Origin: Nostocales cyanobacterium LEGE 12452
GTDB lineage: Bacteria > Cyanobacteriota > Cyanobacteriia > Cyanobacteriales > Nostocaceae
Assembly (NCBI GenBank): GCA_015206945.1
Contig: JADEXV010000010.1
Span: 1-64,000, forward strand
Reading direction: 5' to 3'
DNA: 64,000 bases
The notes below the pieces were generated by a model. That model did not search any database. It saw only the letters and a list, made by a program, of their open reading frames with translations, and was not told where the DNA came from. Made by a program: the position numbers and the translations under genes. Positions 16,567 through 26,190 of this stretch are shown piece by piece. How positions within the stretch are numbered: position 1 is the stretch's first letter; every line of letters starts with the position of its first letter.

Positions 16567-16765
16567 TTCCTCCAAGCGAAACTTCTCCCTTTGGGAGTAA
16601 GAGTAAACGCTGCGCGATCGCAAAAAACTCTCTGTTGTCACGATTCTCCTCAAACTGGCGTTGAAAGGTGAGGATAACCCGGAAGTTTTCACCCCAAGAA
16701 AAAGTACAAAGTTAAATTAAACTCATAACTTATAACTTATAACTCATATAACTAATACTGCTGCA

Positions 16766-18442
16766 ATGGTTTTTAATTGGTTCCGTCGTCAACATAACGA
16801 TTCCTCTAACATTCGCTCTGATAAGAAACAGGAAGAAACTCCTCCTGCAAAAGAACCCCAACCAGAGCCAGCCGAAACCTCAACACCAACTGCTGAAACT
16901 GCGCCAGACACAACGGCAGACTTGTTAGCATTTGCCAAAGCTGCCTACAAAAATATTCAGCAAAAACAGCAAGTTGAGGTAGTAGAAACCCCACCTGATT
17001 CAGCAGATACCTTAGCATCATCAATACAACCTGAAACCGCAGAAACGGTAACTGCGGAAATAGCTGAACCAGAAGCAACTGAGGAACCTGCTAGTACAAC
17101 CGTAGAAACAGCACAGCCAGAAGTTATCCAAGCTGCTAGTGAGGAAGAAATTACAGAAGATTCCTCAGTGGCAGCAATAATTGCTGAACAGCCAGATGTT
17201 TCCAGCCCAGAACTTACGGCAAGTGAAGTTGAACTAACACCCACCGAACCACTAGCTACGCCAGAGGCAACACAGCCAACAGCACCAGCTAACTTATCCT
17301 TTTTAGAACGAGCGGCGGCAGAACGGCAAGCCAAGCTAGAACAATTAATAGCCACCGCCATTGAAGTTCCAGAACCGGAGGTAGTACAGCCAGTAGCTAC
17401 AACCTCAGAAACAGAAGAGGAAATTCCTGGACTGCTATTTGATGATGGGTTTGTCTGGTCAGCGAAAGTTCTAGCGGCTCAAGGTAGAAGTGCAGAAGAC
17501 GTTTCTATTGAAGAAATTACCTGGCTGAAAAAGCTCCGGCAAGGATTAGACAAAACTCGCCGTAGTATTCTTAACCAACTGAAGGCGATCGTTGGTCAAG
17601 GACCGCTAAACCAAGCTGCTGTGACGGAAATTGAGGCATTGCTTTTGCAAGCTGATGTGGGTGTAGAAGCGACAGACTTTATTATCAATGCCCTACAGAC
17701 AAAACTGCGAGAAGAAGTTACCGCACCTGAAGAAGCGATCGCTTTCCTGAAAAAAATCCTTCGAGATATGCTGGATGCACCGAGCAAAACATCCCACAAA
17801 ACTACCTTTACCCCAGAAAAAGAAACCTTAAATATTTGGTTAATCACTGGGGTGAATGGTGCCGGTAAAACCACCACCATCGGCAAAATCGCCCATCTGG
17901 GACAAAAATCTGGCTATAAATGCTTGATTGGGGCAGCAGACACCTTTCGCGCCGCCGCCGTGGAACAGGTGAAGGTTTGGGGTAGTAGAAGTGGCGTGGA
18001 TGTAATTGCCAATCCGGGAAAAAATACAGATCCGGCAGCAGTTGTATTTGATGCGATCGCAGCCGCTCAAGCGCGTCAAACCGAATTACTTTTGGTAGAT
18101 ACAGCTGGGCGACTGCAAAACAAGAAAAATTTAATGGACGAACTCGGTAAAATCCGGCGAATTATCGACAAAAAAGCCCCAAATGCCAAAGTAGAATCTC
18201 TTTTGGTTCTAGATGCAACTTTAGGTCAAAATGGACTGCGGCAAGCCGAAGTTTTTTCCCAAGCTGCCCAACTCAGTGGTGTTGTCTTAACCAAGCTAGA
18301 TGGCACTGCCAAAGGCGGCGTTGCCCTAGCTGTTGTACAGCAGCTAGGTTTACCCATTCGCTTTATTGGTGCTGGCGAAGGAATTGAAGACCTACGCCCC
18401 TTTTCGAGCTATGAGTTTGTCGAAGCTCTCTTGAGTGGTTAG
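16766..18442 (+). CDS. ftsY: Signal recognition particle receptor FtsY
   Basis: FtsY is the GTPase that docks SRP-ribosome complexes at the membrane. Its 558 residues comprise an acidic, low-complexity A domain (about 1-210, rich in Glu, Thr, Ala, Pro), a helical N domain and a GTPase G domain. The P-loop GVNGAGKTTTIGK is at about residue 361-373, DTFRAAA follows, VDTAGRLQNK is the G3 region and TKLDGTAKGG the G4 region. The C-terminus has GAGEGIEDLRPF. The long A domain is variable in the family. The ATG at 16766 is preceded by AT-rich sequence. Function is secure. Confidence 0.96.
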   Translation: MVFNWFRRQHNDSSNIRSDKKQEETPPAKEPQPEPAETSTPTAETAPDTTADLLAFAKAAYKNIQQKQQVEVVETPPDSADTLASSIQPETAETVTAEIAEPEATEEPASTTVETAQPEVIQAASEEEITEDSSVAAIIAEQPDVSSPELTASEVELTPTEPLATPEATQPTAPANLSFLERAAAERQAKLEQLIATAIEVPEPEVVQPVATTSETEEEIPGLLFDDGFVWSAKVLAAQGRSAEDVSIEEITWLKKLRQGLDKTRRSILNQLKAIVGQGPLNQAAVTEIEALLLQADVGVEATDFIINALQTKLREEVTAPEEAIAFLKKILRDMLDAPSKTSHKTTFTPEKETLNIWLITGVNGAGKTTTIGKIAHLGQKSGYKCLIGAADTFRAAAVEQVKVWGSRSGVDVIANPGKNTDPAAVVFDAIAAAQARQTELLLVDTAGRLQNKKNLMDELGKIRRIIDKKAPNAKVESLLVLDATLGQNGLRQAEVFSQAAQLSGVVLTKLDGTAKGGVALAVVQQLGLPIRFIGAGEGIEDLRPFSSYEFVEALLSG

Positions 18443-18480
18443 TTAAAAAATTTCGAGTTAAAAATTTTTCTCAACAGATT

Positions 18481-18599
18481 TAGGACTTACGCAATACTGT
18501 ATGATTCTTCTCTGAGAGATACTGCGCGTTGGCGTCAGCCTCTGAAAGAGAAGGAGGTTCGATAAATTAGGCTTTTTAGCTATTTTTGCGTAAGTCTTA
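18481..18599. mobile_element. MITE-like element with GGACTTACGCAA inverted ends
   Basis: TAGGACTTACGCAA at 18481-18494 and its inverted copy TTGCGTAAGTCTTA at 18586-18599 match at 13 of 14 positions. The 119-bp interior has no gene but contains a GCGTTGGCGTCAGCCTCTGAAAGAGAAGG repeat core (18524-18552). Such ends resemble those of cyanobacterial insertion sequences, so this is probably a non-autonomous copy. No clear target-site duplication is visible. Confidence 0.65.
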
Positions 18600-18724
18600 A
18601 AACTGATAAATTTAGGGATGACTGATCTGGTATTATCACTTGAACTAACTAGAAACAGCTCAAGTCCTAAAATTATGAATTTGTCACAATAAATAGGTGA
18701 CTTTTGCTAAAGTTTCTAGCTAAT

Positions 18725-18754
18725 GCCCTTTTTGAAGTCTGAAATGGGCTTTTT
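18725..18754 (+). terminator. Intrinsic terminator in the ftsY spacer
   Basis: GCCCTTTTTG pairs with GAAATGGGC and is directly followed by a run of five T. It lies about 280 bases after ftsY and fits a Rho-independent terminator for that transcript or for a short RNA. Confidence 0.6.
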
Positions 18755-18865
18755 AAATGTAGCCTCAAGGTATTTAGTTGCGACATACAAAAGCCTCTAG
18801 ACTTTACATCTTGCAGTAATTGAAAAGGGAATCGAGATGCTCACGCCCATAAAACTTTATTGTGG

Positions 18866-18976
18866 GATAGACAGCAGTCTCAGTGGTGAGAAGTTCATTG
18901 GTAAACCAGCGCAGGAGTTTTTCCCTCCATAGGTGCCTGGTGTTGCCTATGGCGACTTACTCGTGCAACGTCTATC
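18866..18976. ncRNA. Candidate structured RNA or multi-hairpin element
   Basis: A closing stem GATAGAC (18866-18872) / GTCTATC (18970-18976) encloses at least three hairpins: TCTCA-GTGG-TGAGA at 18878-18891, TGG-TAAA-CCA at 18899-18908 and CCATAGG/CCTATGG at 18927-18952. I do not recognise it as 6S RNA, SRP RNA, RNase P, tmRNA, a tRNA or a common riboswitch. There is no coding frame of note. It could be an RNA, a palindromic mobile remnant or chance folding. Confidence 0.3.
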
Positions 18977-19782
18977 GAGAGGTTGGAATTTTGATAGTTA
19001 AATGAAAACACTCTTTCTGATTTTTGACTTAAAGTTCTTAGAAGATATTTCTTCTATTTTTAGTGTCATCTCTTCTATTCATATCTTACACTTACCAAAT
19101 TACTCACCCCTAGAATAAATTACAGGCTAATGGTTTAACTCTCTTACCTCTGACTAAGAAGATAGAGTTACTTCACTTTTATCCAGTTTTGATAGGTTTA
19201 AATTTTGCGTATTCAGCAACTCAAAATTCACAAAACGAGAAATTAAAAATGGAAAAGCTAAATCTTGGCGATTATCCCAGCAATTATGGTATACAAATTA
19301 AGTATTTGAAAACTTATTTACATATTCTCAGGTTTGTGAACGAGTTTAGTTCTGTTTTTGAGCAAATCAAGCTCGATTTGAGCGCTTATAGAGGTTTTTA
19401 CTCAAAAGACTTTTAGTCTCCTAGTTTCTTCTGCCCAAACACTCCCTCTGAAAGCGTTATAAATTATTCTTTGAATAAAGTATTTCTATGACTTTAGAGA
19501 TATGCTTTGGTAATTAAGTTATGGAAAAATGAAAAGCTTTCTGATATATCAAGCAAAAGTAGTAATTTTACGGTTAGAATTTGGGCTAAAAATACATGAT
19601 TTGAAATTACTAATATTCCATCATAAATGCAATAAGCAAATAAAATACTTATAAAATTTGCCTGTTACGTCTTTATACTCTTGCTAAAATGGCAAGTCTT
19701 GCCTAAATATGGTTTAGCAATGCCAAAGCCAAAAGATTTATAAGTAATCTAAAATCTGCCAATATAAAGTGCAATAATACCC

Positions 19783-21174
19783 GTGCCTGTGTCTCAACTG
19801 CCCTCTCAACCCACTGATAATAGTAGTAGTGCCGCGACGGATGTCACACCAGTCGTGGCACTCAAAGAACTCGTGGCAAGGTTGCACCGGGAACAGAACA
19901 AAATTCAAGATTTGCTAAGTTCTTTAGGATTTGCCCTGAGAAGTTTCAATAATCTGAATCAGTTTTTGGAACTGATTCCGCTGATGGCAACAAGAGTGAC
20001 AGATGCAGACGGTAGCGCCCTGTTTCTCTACAAACCTAATGGTCAAGTCAGGTTAGAACAGTTACATTGGCAAGATAGTGGCCAGCGCAAGAATATCCGC
20101 AAAGCGCTAGAAATAGCCAGTAGTCAAATCACGCTTTTGCCCAATACTGCCCCCCTAGCCAATGCCACAGGGATTTTGGATGACCAGATGCATCGCTATT
20201 TGGGACCAGATGTGCAAATATTTGGTACGGCGATTTTGGTAAAGCATACAGAACGGGGATGGCTCTACGTGTTGAGTCGCGATCCAGAATATAGTTGGAC
20301 AGAAACCAGACAAAAGTTAGTTAGGTTAGTGGCAGACCAAACAGCAGTAGCGATCGAAAACGATGAACTAGCTGTAGAACTAAGAAAAAAAGAACGCCTA
20401 GACCAAGAACTAGAAATTGGCGCAGAAATTCAACGGCGACTTCTACCACGTCAATGCCCTACAATCCCTGGTGCAGTCCTAGCAGCACGCTGTAAACCTG
20501 CCAATCGCGTCGGCGGAGACTACTACGACTTTATTGCTACCAATCACAATAAGATTCAGCCCAAGATCAAAGGTGGCAGCGAAACTAGTCGCTGGGGTTT
20601 GGTTATTGGAGATGTCATGGGCAAAGGTGTCCCCGCTGGGCTGATTATGACGATGATGCGGGGAATGCTACGAGGAGAAGTGCTACATGGTAATTCCCCA
20701 GCCGGAATTCTACAAAACTTAAATAGAGTTATGTATGCGGATTTGGAAAATTCCCACCGCTTTGTAACGCTATTTTACTCAGAATATAATCCTCACAGCC
20801 GAATTCTGTCTTATAGCAATGCGGCACACAATCCTCCCTTGTGGTGGCACGCAGCGACAAAAACTGTCACCCGTTTAGATACTTTGGGAATGTTAATCGG
20901 TTTGGATGCTAACAGCCAATATGAAGATGCCCAGGCACAGTTAGAGCCTGGGGATACAATTATCTACTATACAGATGGCTTGACCGATGCCGCTGCTGCT
21001 GGTGGCGATCGCTTCGATGAAGACAATTTTGTTGCTGGCTTCAATACGGCTTGTAAATACTGCAATGGCCCAGAGGAGATTGTGGATTACCTATTTGACC
21101 AAGTTCAGCAATTCATCGGTGCTGATAAACAAAACACTGATGATATGACACTAGTTGTTCTGCAAATTTTATAA
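19783..21174 (+). CDS. GAF-domain PP2C (RsbU/SpoIIE-type) serine/threonine phosphatase
   Basis: This 463-residue protein has an N-terminal coil, a GAF-like sensor domain at about 45-195 and a short helical linker. A SpoIIE-type PP2C domain runs from about 225 to the end. Metal-binding and catalytic motifs are visible: GGDYYDF, GDVMGKGVPAGLIM, YSNAAHNPPLWW, YTDGLTDA and the final DDMTLVVL. RsbU-type phosphatases dephosphorylate anti-sigma-factor antagonists; in cyanobacteria they often act in stress or second-messenger signalling. The start is GTG at 19783. No anti-sigma partner is adjacent, and the ligand of the GAF domain is unknown. Confidence 0.9.
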   Translation: MPVSQLPSQPTDNSSSAATDVTPVVALKELVARLHREQNKIQDLLSSLGFALRSFNNLNQFLELIPLMATRVTDADGSALFLYKPNGQVRLEQLHWQDSGQRKNIRKALEIASSQITLLPNTAPLANATGILDDQMHRYLGPDVQIFGTAILVKHTERGWLYVLSRDPEYSWTETRQKLVRLVADQTAVAIENDELAVELRKKERLDQELEIGAEIQRRLLPRQCPTIPGAVLAARCKPANRVGGDYYDFIATNHNKIQPKIKGGSETSRWGLVIGDVMGKGVPAGLIMTMMRGMLRGEVLHGNSPAGILQNLNRVMYADLENSHRFVTLFYSEYNPHSRILSYSNAAHNPPLWWHAATKTVTRLDTLGMLIGLDANSQYEDAQAQLEPGDTIIYYTDGLTDAAAAGGDRFDEDNFVAGFNTACKYCNGPEEIVDYLFDQVQQFIGADKQNTDDMTLVVLQIL

Positions 21175-21744
21175 TCATTGGGCATTTATGCTTGGTCAAG
21201 TCATGAGTCAATGCTTGAGTTATGGTGACAGAGGATTCACCACAGTGATTTCACTAAATTTAATTTTTTATTTATTTTTCTTTGAATTTCTGTAGCGATC
21301 GCCCAAATGGTTATATCTCAACCTTTTTTGGGAACTTGTTTGATTTAGCTTTTAGGATAATACATAAAAAATGATCGTTAGAATACTTTTCTGTTCAATT
21401 AAAAACTATATATTTTGCACATCTAGCACAGTAGGAAACGCCAAGGGGGAGAGCAGGTAAAAGGTAAAATGTACAAGGTAAAAAGTAAAAGGTAAATTTA
21501 CTTCTTCATTTTTGCTTTCTTTCTATCCTTGTGACGCAAGCATTTGGTCTGCTCCCTTTTGGCGTTTTAATTTTTTCTTTCTCCGCCGTAGCAAGTTCAC
21601 AACAGCTACGACGGAGTTTTGCTTTCTTTATTTCTTCAGCATAGATTTGGTTTTTTAAACTTTCTTAGTATTGAAGCATTTAGCCTTCATTTAATGATTG
21701 GTCAAGATATTTCTGAAAATATTTTAGATGAAGAATTTAGATGG
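21175..21744. other. Convergent spacer, PP2C gene / ankyrin gene
   Basis: This 570-bp spacer has a purine repeat block (AAGGTAAAA units, about 21455-21500) and one clear terminator at 21581-21620. Otherwise it is AT-rich without a plausible gene. Confidence 0.5.
21581..21620 (+). terminator. Intrinsic terminator
   Basis: CTCCGCCGTAGC (21581-21592) pairs with GCTACGACGGAG (21605-21616) with one mismatch and is followed by TTTT. It is oriented to stop plus-strand transcription, about 400 bases after the phosphatase gene. Confidence 0.65.
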
Positions 21745-23028
21745 CTATTCTTGCGCCCCAGCTTTTTGCAGACTCTGCACCACATTCTTATAACCATTAA
21801 ATTCTGCAATCATCAAAGCAGTATAACCGCCCCGGTTTTTCAAATTTACATCTGCCCCAGCTTTGAGTAATAACTGCACAATTTCGCCATAACCTGCTGA
21901 AGCAGCCCACATTAATGATGTGGCCCTCGCTGAGTCTTGAAAATTCACATCTGCCCCCTTTGCTAGCAGCAAATGTACGATCTCTTTGTGTTTGCGTTCA
22001 GTTGCCTTAATTAAAGCAGTTTTGCCATCATCCCCTGAAATGTTGACATCAGCACCATAGTCTAACAACACTTGCACCGTTTGGGTGTGTCCTTGCGATG
22101 CAGCCAACGTCAAAGGAACTTCACCAAGATTTTTCCCATTTATATCTCCGCCAGAACGTAGTAGTGCCTCGACAATTTGGCTATGTCCCTGCAATGCTGC
22201 TACAAGCAGTGGTGTATCGCCTAGATGGTTCCTTATTTGGACATCTGCACCCCTGTTAAGTAATATTTGTACGACATCAATGTAGCCTTCCACAACGGCA
22301 AGGTGTAAGGCAGTTTCACCATCTTGATCTTGAAGATTAATCTGGGCACCTCGATCTAGTAAAGCTGCTGCGATCGCACTGTGTCCAGCCGCTGCTGCTG
22401 CCGATATGGCAGTTCCACCATCAGCGTTTTTCACATTCACATCAGCCCCTGCTGCTAGCAGTGCTTCCACAATCTCCAGATGTCCCAAATCTGCCGCTAG
22501 CATTAAAAGTGTCTCACCCTCCTCGTCTGGGATATTGACATCGACACTAGTTTGGAGAATTGCTTGTAAAACTTCTATTTTTCCCTGCTTAACGGCAAGT
22601 TTCAACGCCGTATCATCATCTTTATCAGCGATATTAACTTGGGCACCAGCAGCCAATAAAACTCGCACTACATCGCTATGACCTTTGAGTACTGCTGCCA
22701 TTAAAGCTGTACTACCATCTTCATTAGTGGCATTGACATCTGCACCTTTAGATAGTAAAAGTTGCACAATATCAAGCTTTTTGGCACTAGCCGCCAACAT
22801 CAAAGCCGTCAAACCATAGGTTTTTCTGGGTAAGTTGATATTTGCCCCAGCATCCAGCAGCGATCGCACAATTTCGGTATAGCCTAAATTGGCAGCAAAC
22901 ATTAACGCCGTGGTGCCTTGGCGATCGCACGCGTCTACCCTCGCACCAGCAGCCAATAGCGCACACAGACCCTTAATATCGCCACTTTTAGCAGCTTTTA
23001 GCAGTAAAGTATCGTTGTTTTCAGTCAT
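21745..23028 (-). CDS. Ankyrin-repeat protein
   Basis: Nearly the entire protein is built of about twelve 33-residue ankyrin repeats with the consensus DG.TALM.AA..GH..IV..LL..GADVN. Such solenoids bind other proteins; the partner is unknown. I chose the ATG at 23028 (427 residues, starting MTENNDTLLLKAAKSGD), which begins directly with a capping repeat. The frame is open to a TTG at 23070. There is no signal peptide, so it is probably cytosolic. Similar all-ankyrin proteins of this size are common in filamentous cyanobacteria. It is divergent from the DUF4079 gene. Confidence 0.9.
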   Translation of the reverse strand: MTENNDTLLLKAAKSGDIKGLCALLAAGARVDACDRQGTTALMFAANLGYTEIVRSLLDAGANINLPRKTYGLTALMLAASAKKLDIVQLLLSKGADVNATNEDGSTALMAAVLKGHSDVVRVLLAAGAQVNIADKDDDTALKLAVKQGKIEVLQAILQTSVDVNIPDEEGETLLMLAADLGHLEIVEALLAAGADVNVKNADGGTAISAAAAAGHSAIAAALLDRGAQINLQDQDGETALHLAVVEGYIDVVQILLNRGADVQIRNHLGDTPLLVAALQGHSQIVEALLRSGGDINGKNLGEVPLTLAASQGHTQTVQVLLDYGADVNISGDDGKTALIKATERKHKEIVHLLLAKGADVNFQDSARATSLMWAASAGYGEIVQLLLKAGADVNLKNRGGYTALMIAEFNGYKNVVQSLQKAGAQE

Positions 23029-23226
23029 GGATGAGATCCCACACAGGGGGTTTTGTTCGTCTACCCTCAAAATTTAGTCTGAGATTGTTTATCGACTTTG
23101 GCAAGAGGCCGAAGGAAAATAGTCGGAGAAGATGAAGAGAGTCTCTTTATTATTTGTGCAACTTTAAGCACAGAAAATAGAGTTATGCTAATTTTTATGA
23201 AGATTTAATAATTAGGCGAGAACACA

Positions 23227-23697
23227 ATGAGTCTAGAACTTTCTACGTCGGTGAAATATTGGCTGAACTTCTTCCATCCGGTGTTCATGTGGGCGCTATT
23301 AGTACTCTCAATTTATGCTGCCTATTTAGGACTGCAATTACAGCGTACCAGAAATGCTCAGGGAGAAGAAAAGAAAGAATTGATTAAAGGTAGATATAAC
23401 GTCAGACACTACCAAATCGGGTCTATACTCCTAGCTTTGATGGTGGCAGGTGCGATTGGAGGGATGGCCGTCACTTACATCAATAATGGTAAGTTGTTTG
23501 TCGGTCCTCACCTGTTAGCAGGACTAGGTATGACAAGTCTAATAGCGTTTTCTGCTGCTTTGTCCCCTTATATGCAGAAAGGGGCAAATTGGGCGCGTGC
23601 AACTCACATTTTGATAAATTTCACCCTTTTGGGACTTTTTGCTTGGCAGGCTGTTACTGGGGTGCAAATTGTCCAAAGAATTCTCACTAAAGCATAG
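23227..23697 (+). CDS. DUF4079 family membrane protein
   Basis: This 156-residue protein has four predicted membrane helices: FHPVFMWALLVLSIYAAYLG, a second around SILLALMVAGAIGGMAV, a third around LLAGLGMTSLIAFSAAL and a fourth around ILINFTLLGLFAWQAVTG. The conserved HP in helix 1, H..Q in the loop and H in helix 3/4 recall small b-type cytochrome-like membrane proteins, but heme binding is only a guess. The family is cyanobacterial and of unknown function. A Shine-Dalgarno-like GGCGAGAAC precedes the ATG. It is likely a single gene convergent with the DUF1997 gene. Confidence 0.8.
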   Translation: MSLELSTSVKYWLNFFHPVFMWALLVLSIYAAYLGLQLQRTRNAQGEEKKELIKGRYNVRHYQIGSILLALMVAGAIGGMAVTYINNGKLFVGPHLLAGLGMTSLIAFSAALSPYMQKGANWARATHILINFTLLGLFAWQAVTGVQIVQRILTKA

Positions 23698-23750
23698 TCT
23701 GTAAGTTATTTGTCAGTTAACAGACTGATAACTGTTAACTGACTGTTGAC

Positions 23751-24422
23751 TCAACGCTTTTGCTTAAAATTAGCAGGAAATGGTATTTCTAAAGATTTAT
23801 GAAAATCTTCCTGAACTTTGCGAGTTAAACGGCGGGAGACTTGGCGGACAATTTGATTAAGTAAGCGATCGCCAGTAGATTGAATTATAGACTTGGGTAA
23901 TCGCTGAATAAATCGGGGAAAGTGAAGGTAAACGATCAAATCCAATTCCCATTCAACTTTTGTAACTTCGCCAATACTACTGCAAGCATCGTTTCCGATT
24001 AACTGTAGAGATGCCCGATAATCTACGTCATAACCAGGCGGCTGGTAGTCAGGAATGGGAATTGTACGGATGCGGTAAATACCCTCCTCTGGGGGCAACA
24101 ATTCCAAACCTATTTTTGGTTCTACTTCATAACCGAAAGAACCAAAACGACCAATTGTTAAAGCATAGCCATTTTCCCCCAGTGATTGTACCTTCATGGG
24201 TTCAGCACAGCGCGAAAACCATGAGGAGTGAGCATTGAGATACTCAGCAACCTTCTCTACTGGAGCAGCCATTTCCATAAAATCTTGATAACGACCGTAA
24301 AATTTTGTGAGCGTCGCTACATTTGGTTCTGTTAATGTATCCTCAGCCTCTTGGGTGGACACTACAGGTAAAACAGCTTCTGTTATTTCCCAGGATTTAT
24401 ATTCGCCTTTTCTTGAAAGCAT
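23751..24422 (-). CDS. DUF1997 family protein
   Basis: This 223-residue soluble protein belongs to a family conserved in cyanobacteria and plastids. Visible features are WFSRCAEPMKVQSLGENGYALTIGRFG-like strands and IPDYQPPGYDVDY at about residues 125-137. A C-terminal basic helix has RLTRKVQEDFHKSL. It has the look of a START/polyketide-cyclase type sandwich, but that is inference. Function is unknown. It is convergent with DUF4079 and divergent from the NAD(P)-binding protein at 24601. Confidence 0.75.
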   Translation of the reverse strand: MLSRKGEYKSWEITEAVLPVVSTQEAEDTLTEPNVATLTKFYGRYQDFMEMAAPVEKVAEYLNAHSSWFSRCAEPMKVQSLGENGYALTIGRFGSFGYEVEPKIGLELLPPEEGIYRIRTIPIPDYQPPGYDVDYRASLQLIGNDACSSIGEVTKVEWELDLIVYLHFPRFIQRLPKSIIQSTGDRLLNQIVRQVSRRLTRKVQEDFHKSLEIPFPANFKQKR

Positions 24423-24600
24423 AAATGCATTACTGTATATTTTGGCGTTGGTCTATATTAATGATTCCCCACATACCTGGATCATTTCGCATTCAGATCC
24501 CATTTTGACCGAAACCTCATTAATCTGCGAGCGACTCCATAGAATTACTAAAATAAAGAACTAAACAAGCACACAATAGTTTCCCAGGATAGCATTTATT

Positions 24601-25257
24601 ATGAAAGCATTTGTAGCAGGGGCAACAGGTGAAACAGGTCGCCGGATTGTGCAAGAGTTGATAGCGCGGAATATTCCCGTCCGAGCCTTGGTGCGGGATA
24701 TAGAGAAAGCTAGGGGTATTCTGTCTCCTGAAGCTGAATTAGTGGTAGGCGATGTGTTACAACCAGAAAGTTTAACTGCTGCCTTGGGAGATAGCACAGT
24801 TCTGTTGGTTGCGACTGGGGCAAAACCTAGCTTTGACCCCACTGGCCCCTATAAAGTGGATTTTGAAGGGACTAAAAATTTAGTAGATGCTGCTAAGGCA
24901 AAGGGAATTGAGCATTTTATCTTAGTTTCTTCTTTGTGTACTTCCCGGCTTTTCCATCCGCTGAACTTGTTTTGGCTAATTTTGTTGTGGAAAAAACAAG
25001 CTGAAGAGTATATTCAAAAAAGTGGTCTTACTTATACGATTGTCCGGCCTGGTGGGTTGAAGAATGAAGACAACTCCGACCGCATCGTGATGCAGAGTGC
25101 AGATACGCTGTTTGATGGTAGTATTCCCAGACAGAAAGTCGCCCAAGTCGCTGTTGAGGCGCTGTTTGAAGCAGATGCACGCAATAAAATTGTCGAAATA
25201 ATTGCTAAACCTGAAGCAGCCTCAAAAAGCTTTAAGGAGCTATTTCAGCAGTGCTGA
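24601..25257 (+). CDS. NAD(P)-binding SDR-family protein (NmrA/atypical SDR)
   Basis: This 218-residue Rossmann protein has the dinucleotide motif GATGETG at residues 7-13 and the NADP-favouring VRALVRD after strand 2. DVLQPESL and LVATGAKPSF follow, and later YTIVRPGGLKNE. It lacks a clear catalytic YxxxK, as in atypical SDRs of the TIC62/NmrA-like and Ycf39-like type. These act as flavin reductase-like or regulatory and assembly proteins in cyanobacteria and chloroplasts. The ATG at 24601 is the natural start. Substrate unknown. Confidence 0.85.
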   Translation: MKAFVAGATGETGRRIVQELIARNIPVRALVRDIEKARGILSPEAELVVGDVLQPESLTAALGDSTVLLVATGAKPSFDPTGPYKVDFEGTKNLVDAAKAKGIEHFILVSSLCTSRLFHPLNLFWLILLWKKQAEEYIQKSGLTYTIVRPGGLKNEDNSDRIVMQSADTLFDGSIPRQKVAQVAVEALFEADARNKIVEIIAKPEAASKSFKELFQQC

Positions 25258-25387
25258 TATTTCACAGGATTTTATTGCTTCTGTCTCTTAATTCTCATCT
25301 CAAGATCATCGGCTCACATCTTTATGGAAAAGTGATTCCTATGGCTCTACCTCCGCACTTTTTCAATTTGCCCCTTGATTTTGCTCC

Positions 25388-26041
25388 TTAAAGCGATCGC
25401 TCTATCTCCCCTGCAAGGGCTTGTTCCCAAATTGGCAGATCCTCTGGTCGGTCAACATCAGCTAAGGGCAACAAGTCCACGTATGATAAATTAAGTTTCT
25501 GGGCAATATCCACGGTTTTCTGGAATACTTGAGCAGTTCCCCACTCGATGTTAACGAATAGCTCCGGGATGGGTTTGCGCAAACCAAGTAAGTAATATCC
25601 ACCATCGATCGCAGGCCCAAGTACGAGGTCAAAGGCGTGTAACTTCTCAAAGGCTATTGCTAAAATCTGGGCATTCACTCCAGGACAATCTGTACCAATG
25701 ACAATTACTTTTTCTGCACCAGATTGAAAAGCATCAAAAAGCGATCGCGCCATCCGCAAACCTAGATCCCCTTCACCTTGAGACTGGTAAACCAAATCCA
25801 ACCCCAGCCAGTCTTGCATAAGTTGTGAATCACCACCTGCAAAACGCACTTCCACAGATATGTCAATGGCTTTTTGCAATTCTTGAACCTGAAATATTGT
25901 ATGCTCAGTCATTTCCCGTTGAAGATTAGCAGCACCAACATTTCCCAAAGCAGGTATCAATCGGGTTTTTGTCTTACCTGGTTCTGGATAGCGAGTGAAA
26001 ATAATCAGGTGCTGTTTTGAGTTTGCTGGTAAATTCAGCAC
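25388..26041 (-). CDS. DUF2064 / TIGR04282 family glycosyltransferase-like protein
   Basis: This 217-residue GT-A-like nucleotidyl/glycosyl transferase has the pattern IIFTRYPEPGKTKTRL near the N-terminus. VIGTDCPG (about residues 115-122) and GPAIDGGYYLLGL follow. These are the hallmarks of DUF2064, annotated elsewhere as an arsenosugar biosynthesis glycosyltransferase (TIGR04282). No ars or radical-SAM partner is adjacent, so the arsenosugar role is unproven. The ATG at 26041 is followed by a plausible N-terminus. It is the last minus-strand gene downstream of the hps block but separated from it by 149 bp. Confidence 0.8.
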   Translation of the reverse strand: MLNLPANSKQHLIIFTRYPEPGKTKTRLIPALGNVGAANLQREMTEHTIFQVQELQKAIDISVEVRFAGGDSQLMQDWLGLDLVYQSQGEGDLGLRMARSLFDAFQSGAEKVIVIGTDCPGVNAQILAIAFEKLHAFDLVLGPAIDGGYYLLGLRKPIPELFVNIEWGTAQVFQKTVDIAQKLNLSYVDLLPLADVDRPEDLPIWEQALAGEIERSL

Positions 26042-26190
26042 ACAATACCTTCTTTTAATTGAATAAAAAATATCTTAAATCACATTTACTTTGAGAACCA
26101 TAGTTTTTAAAAGTAGTAGAAGCATGTTGCTACCTGCTGGTAGTATTGTTCAAGATGCCCGCACTACTCAAGATTTCAAAATAGACGAGG

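Larger units (their letters stand above)
18443..19782. other. Long spacer between ftsY and the PP2C gene
   Basis: This 1,340-bp spacer holds a MITE-like element, a terminator and a compact multi-hairpin element, each listed separately. One 55-codon frame at 19249-19416 lacks good initiation signals and is not called. The AT-rich last 350 bp probably contain the promoter of the phosphatase gene. Confidence 0.5.

Noticed and set aside
16957-17361. Long antisense frame rich in Ser/Val within ftsY
   Set aside because: It is a mirror of the low-complexity acidic A domain of FtsY.
18524-18552. Possible CRISPR-like or regulatory repeat
   Set aside because: It is a single copy of a dispersed repeat inside the MITE; no array or spacers.
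19189-19416. Possible small protein (75 codons from TTG or 55 from ATG at 19249)
   Set aside because: There is no convincing ribosome binding site and the composition is AT-driven; it matches no family known to me.
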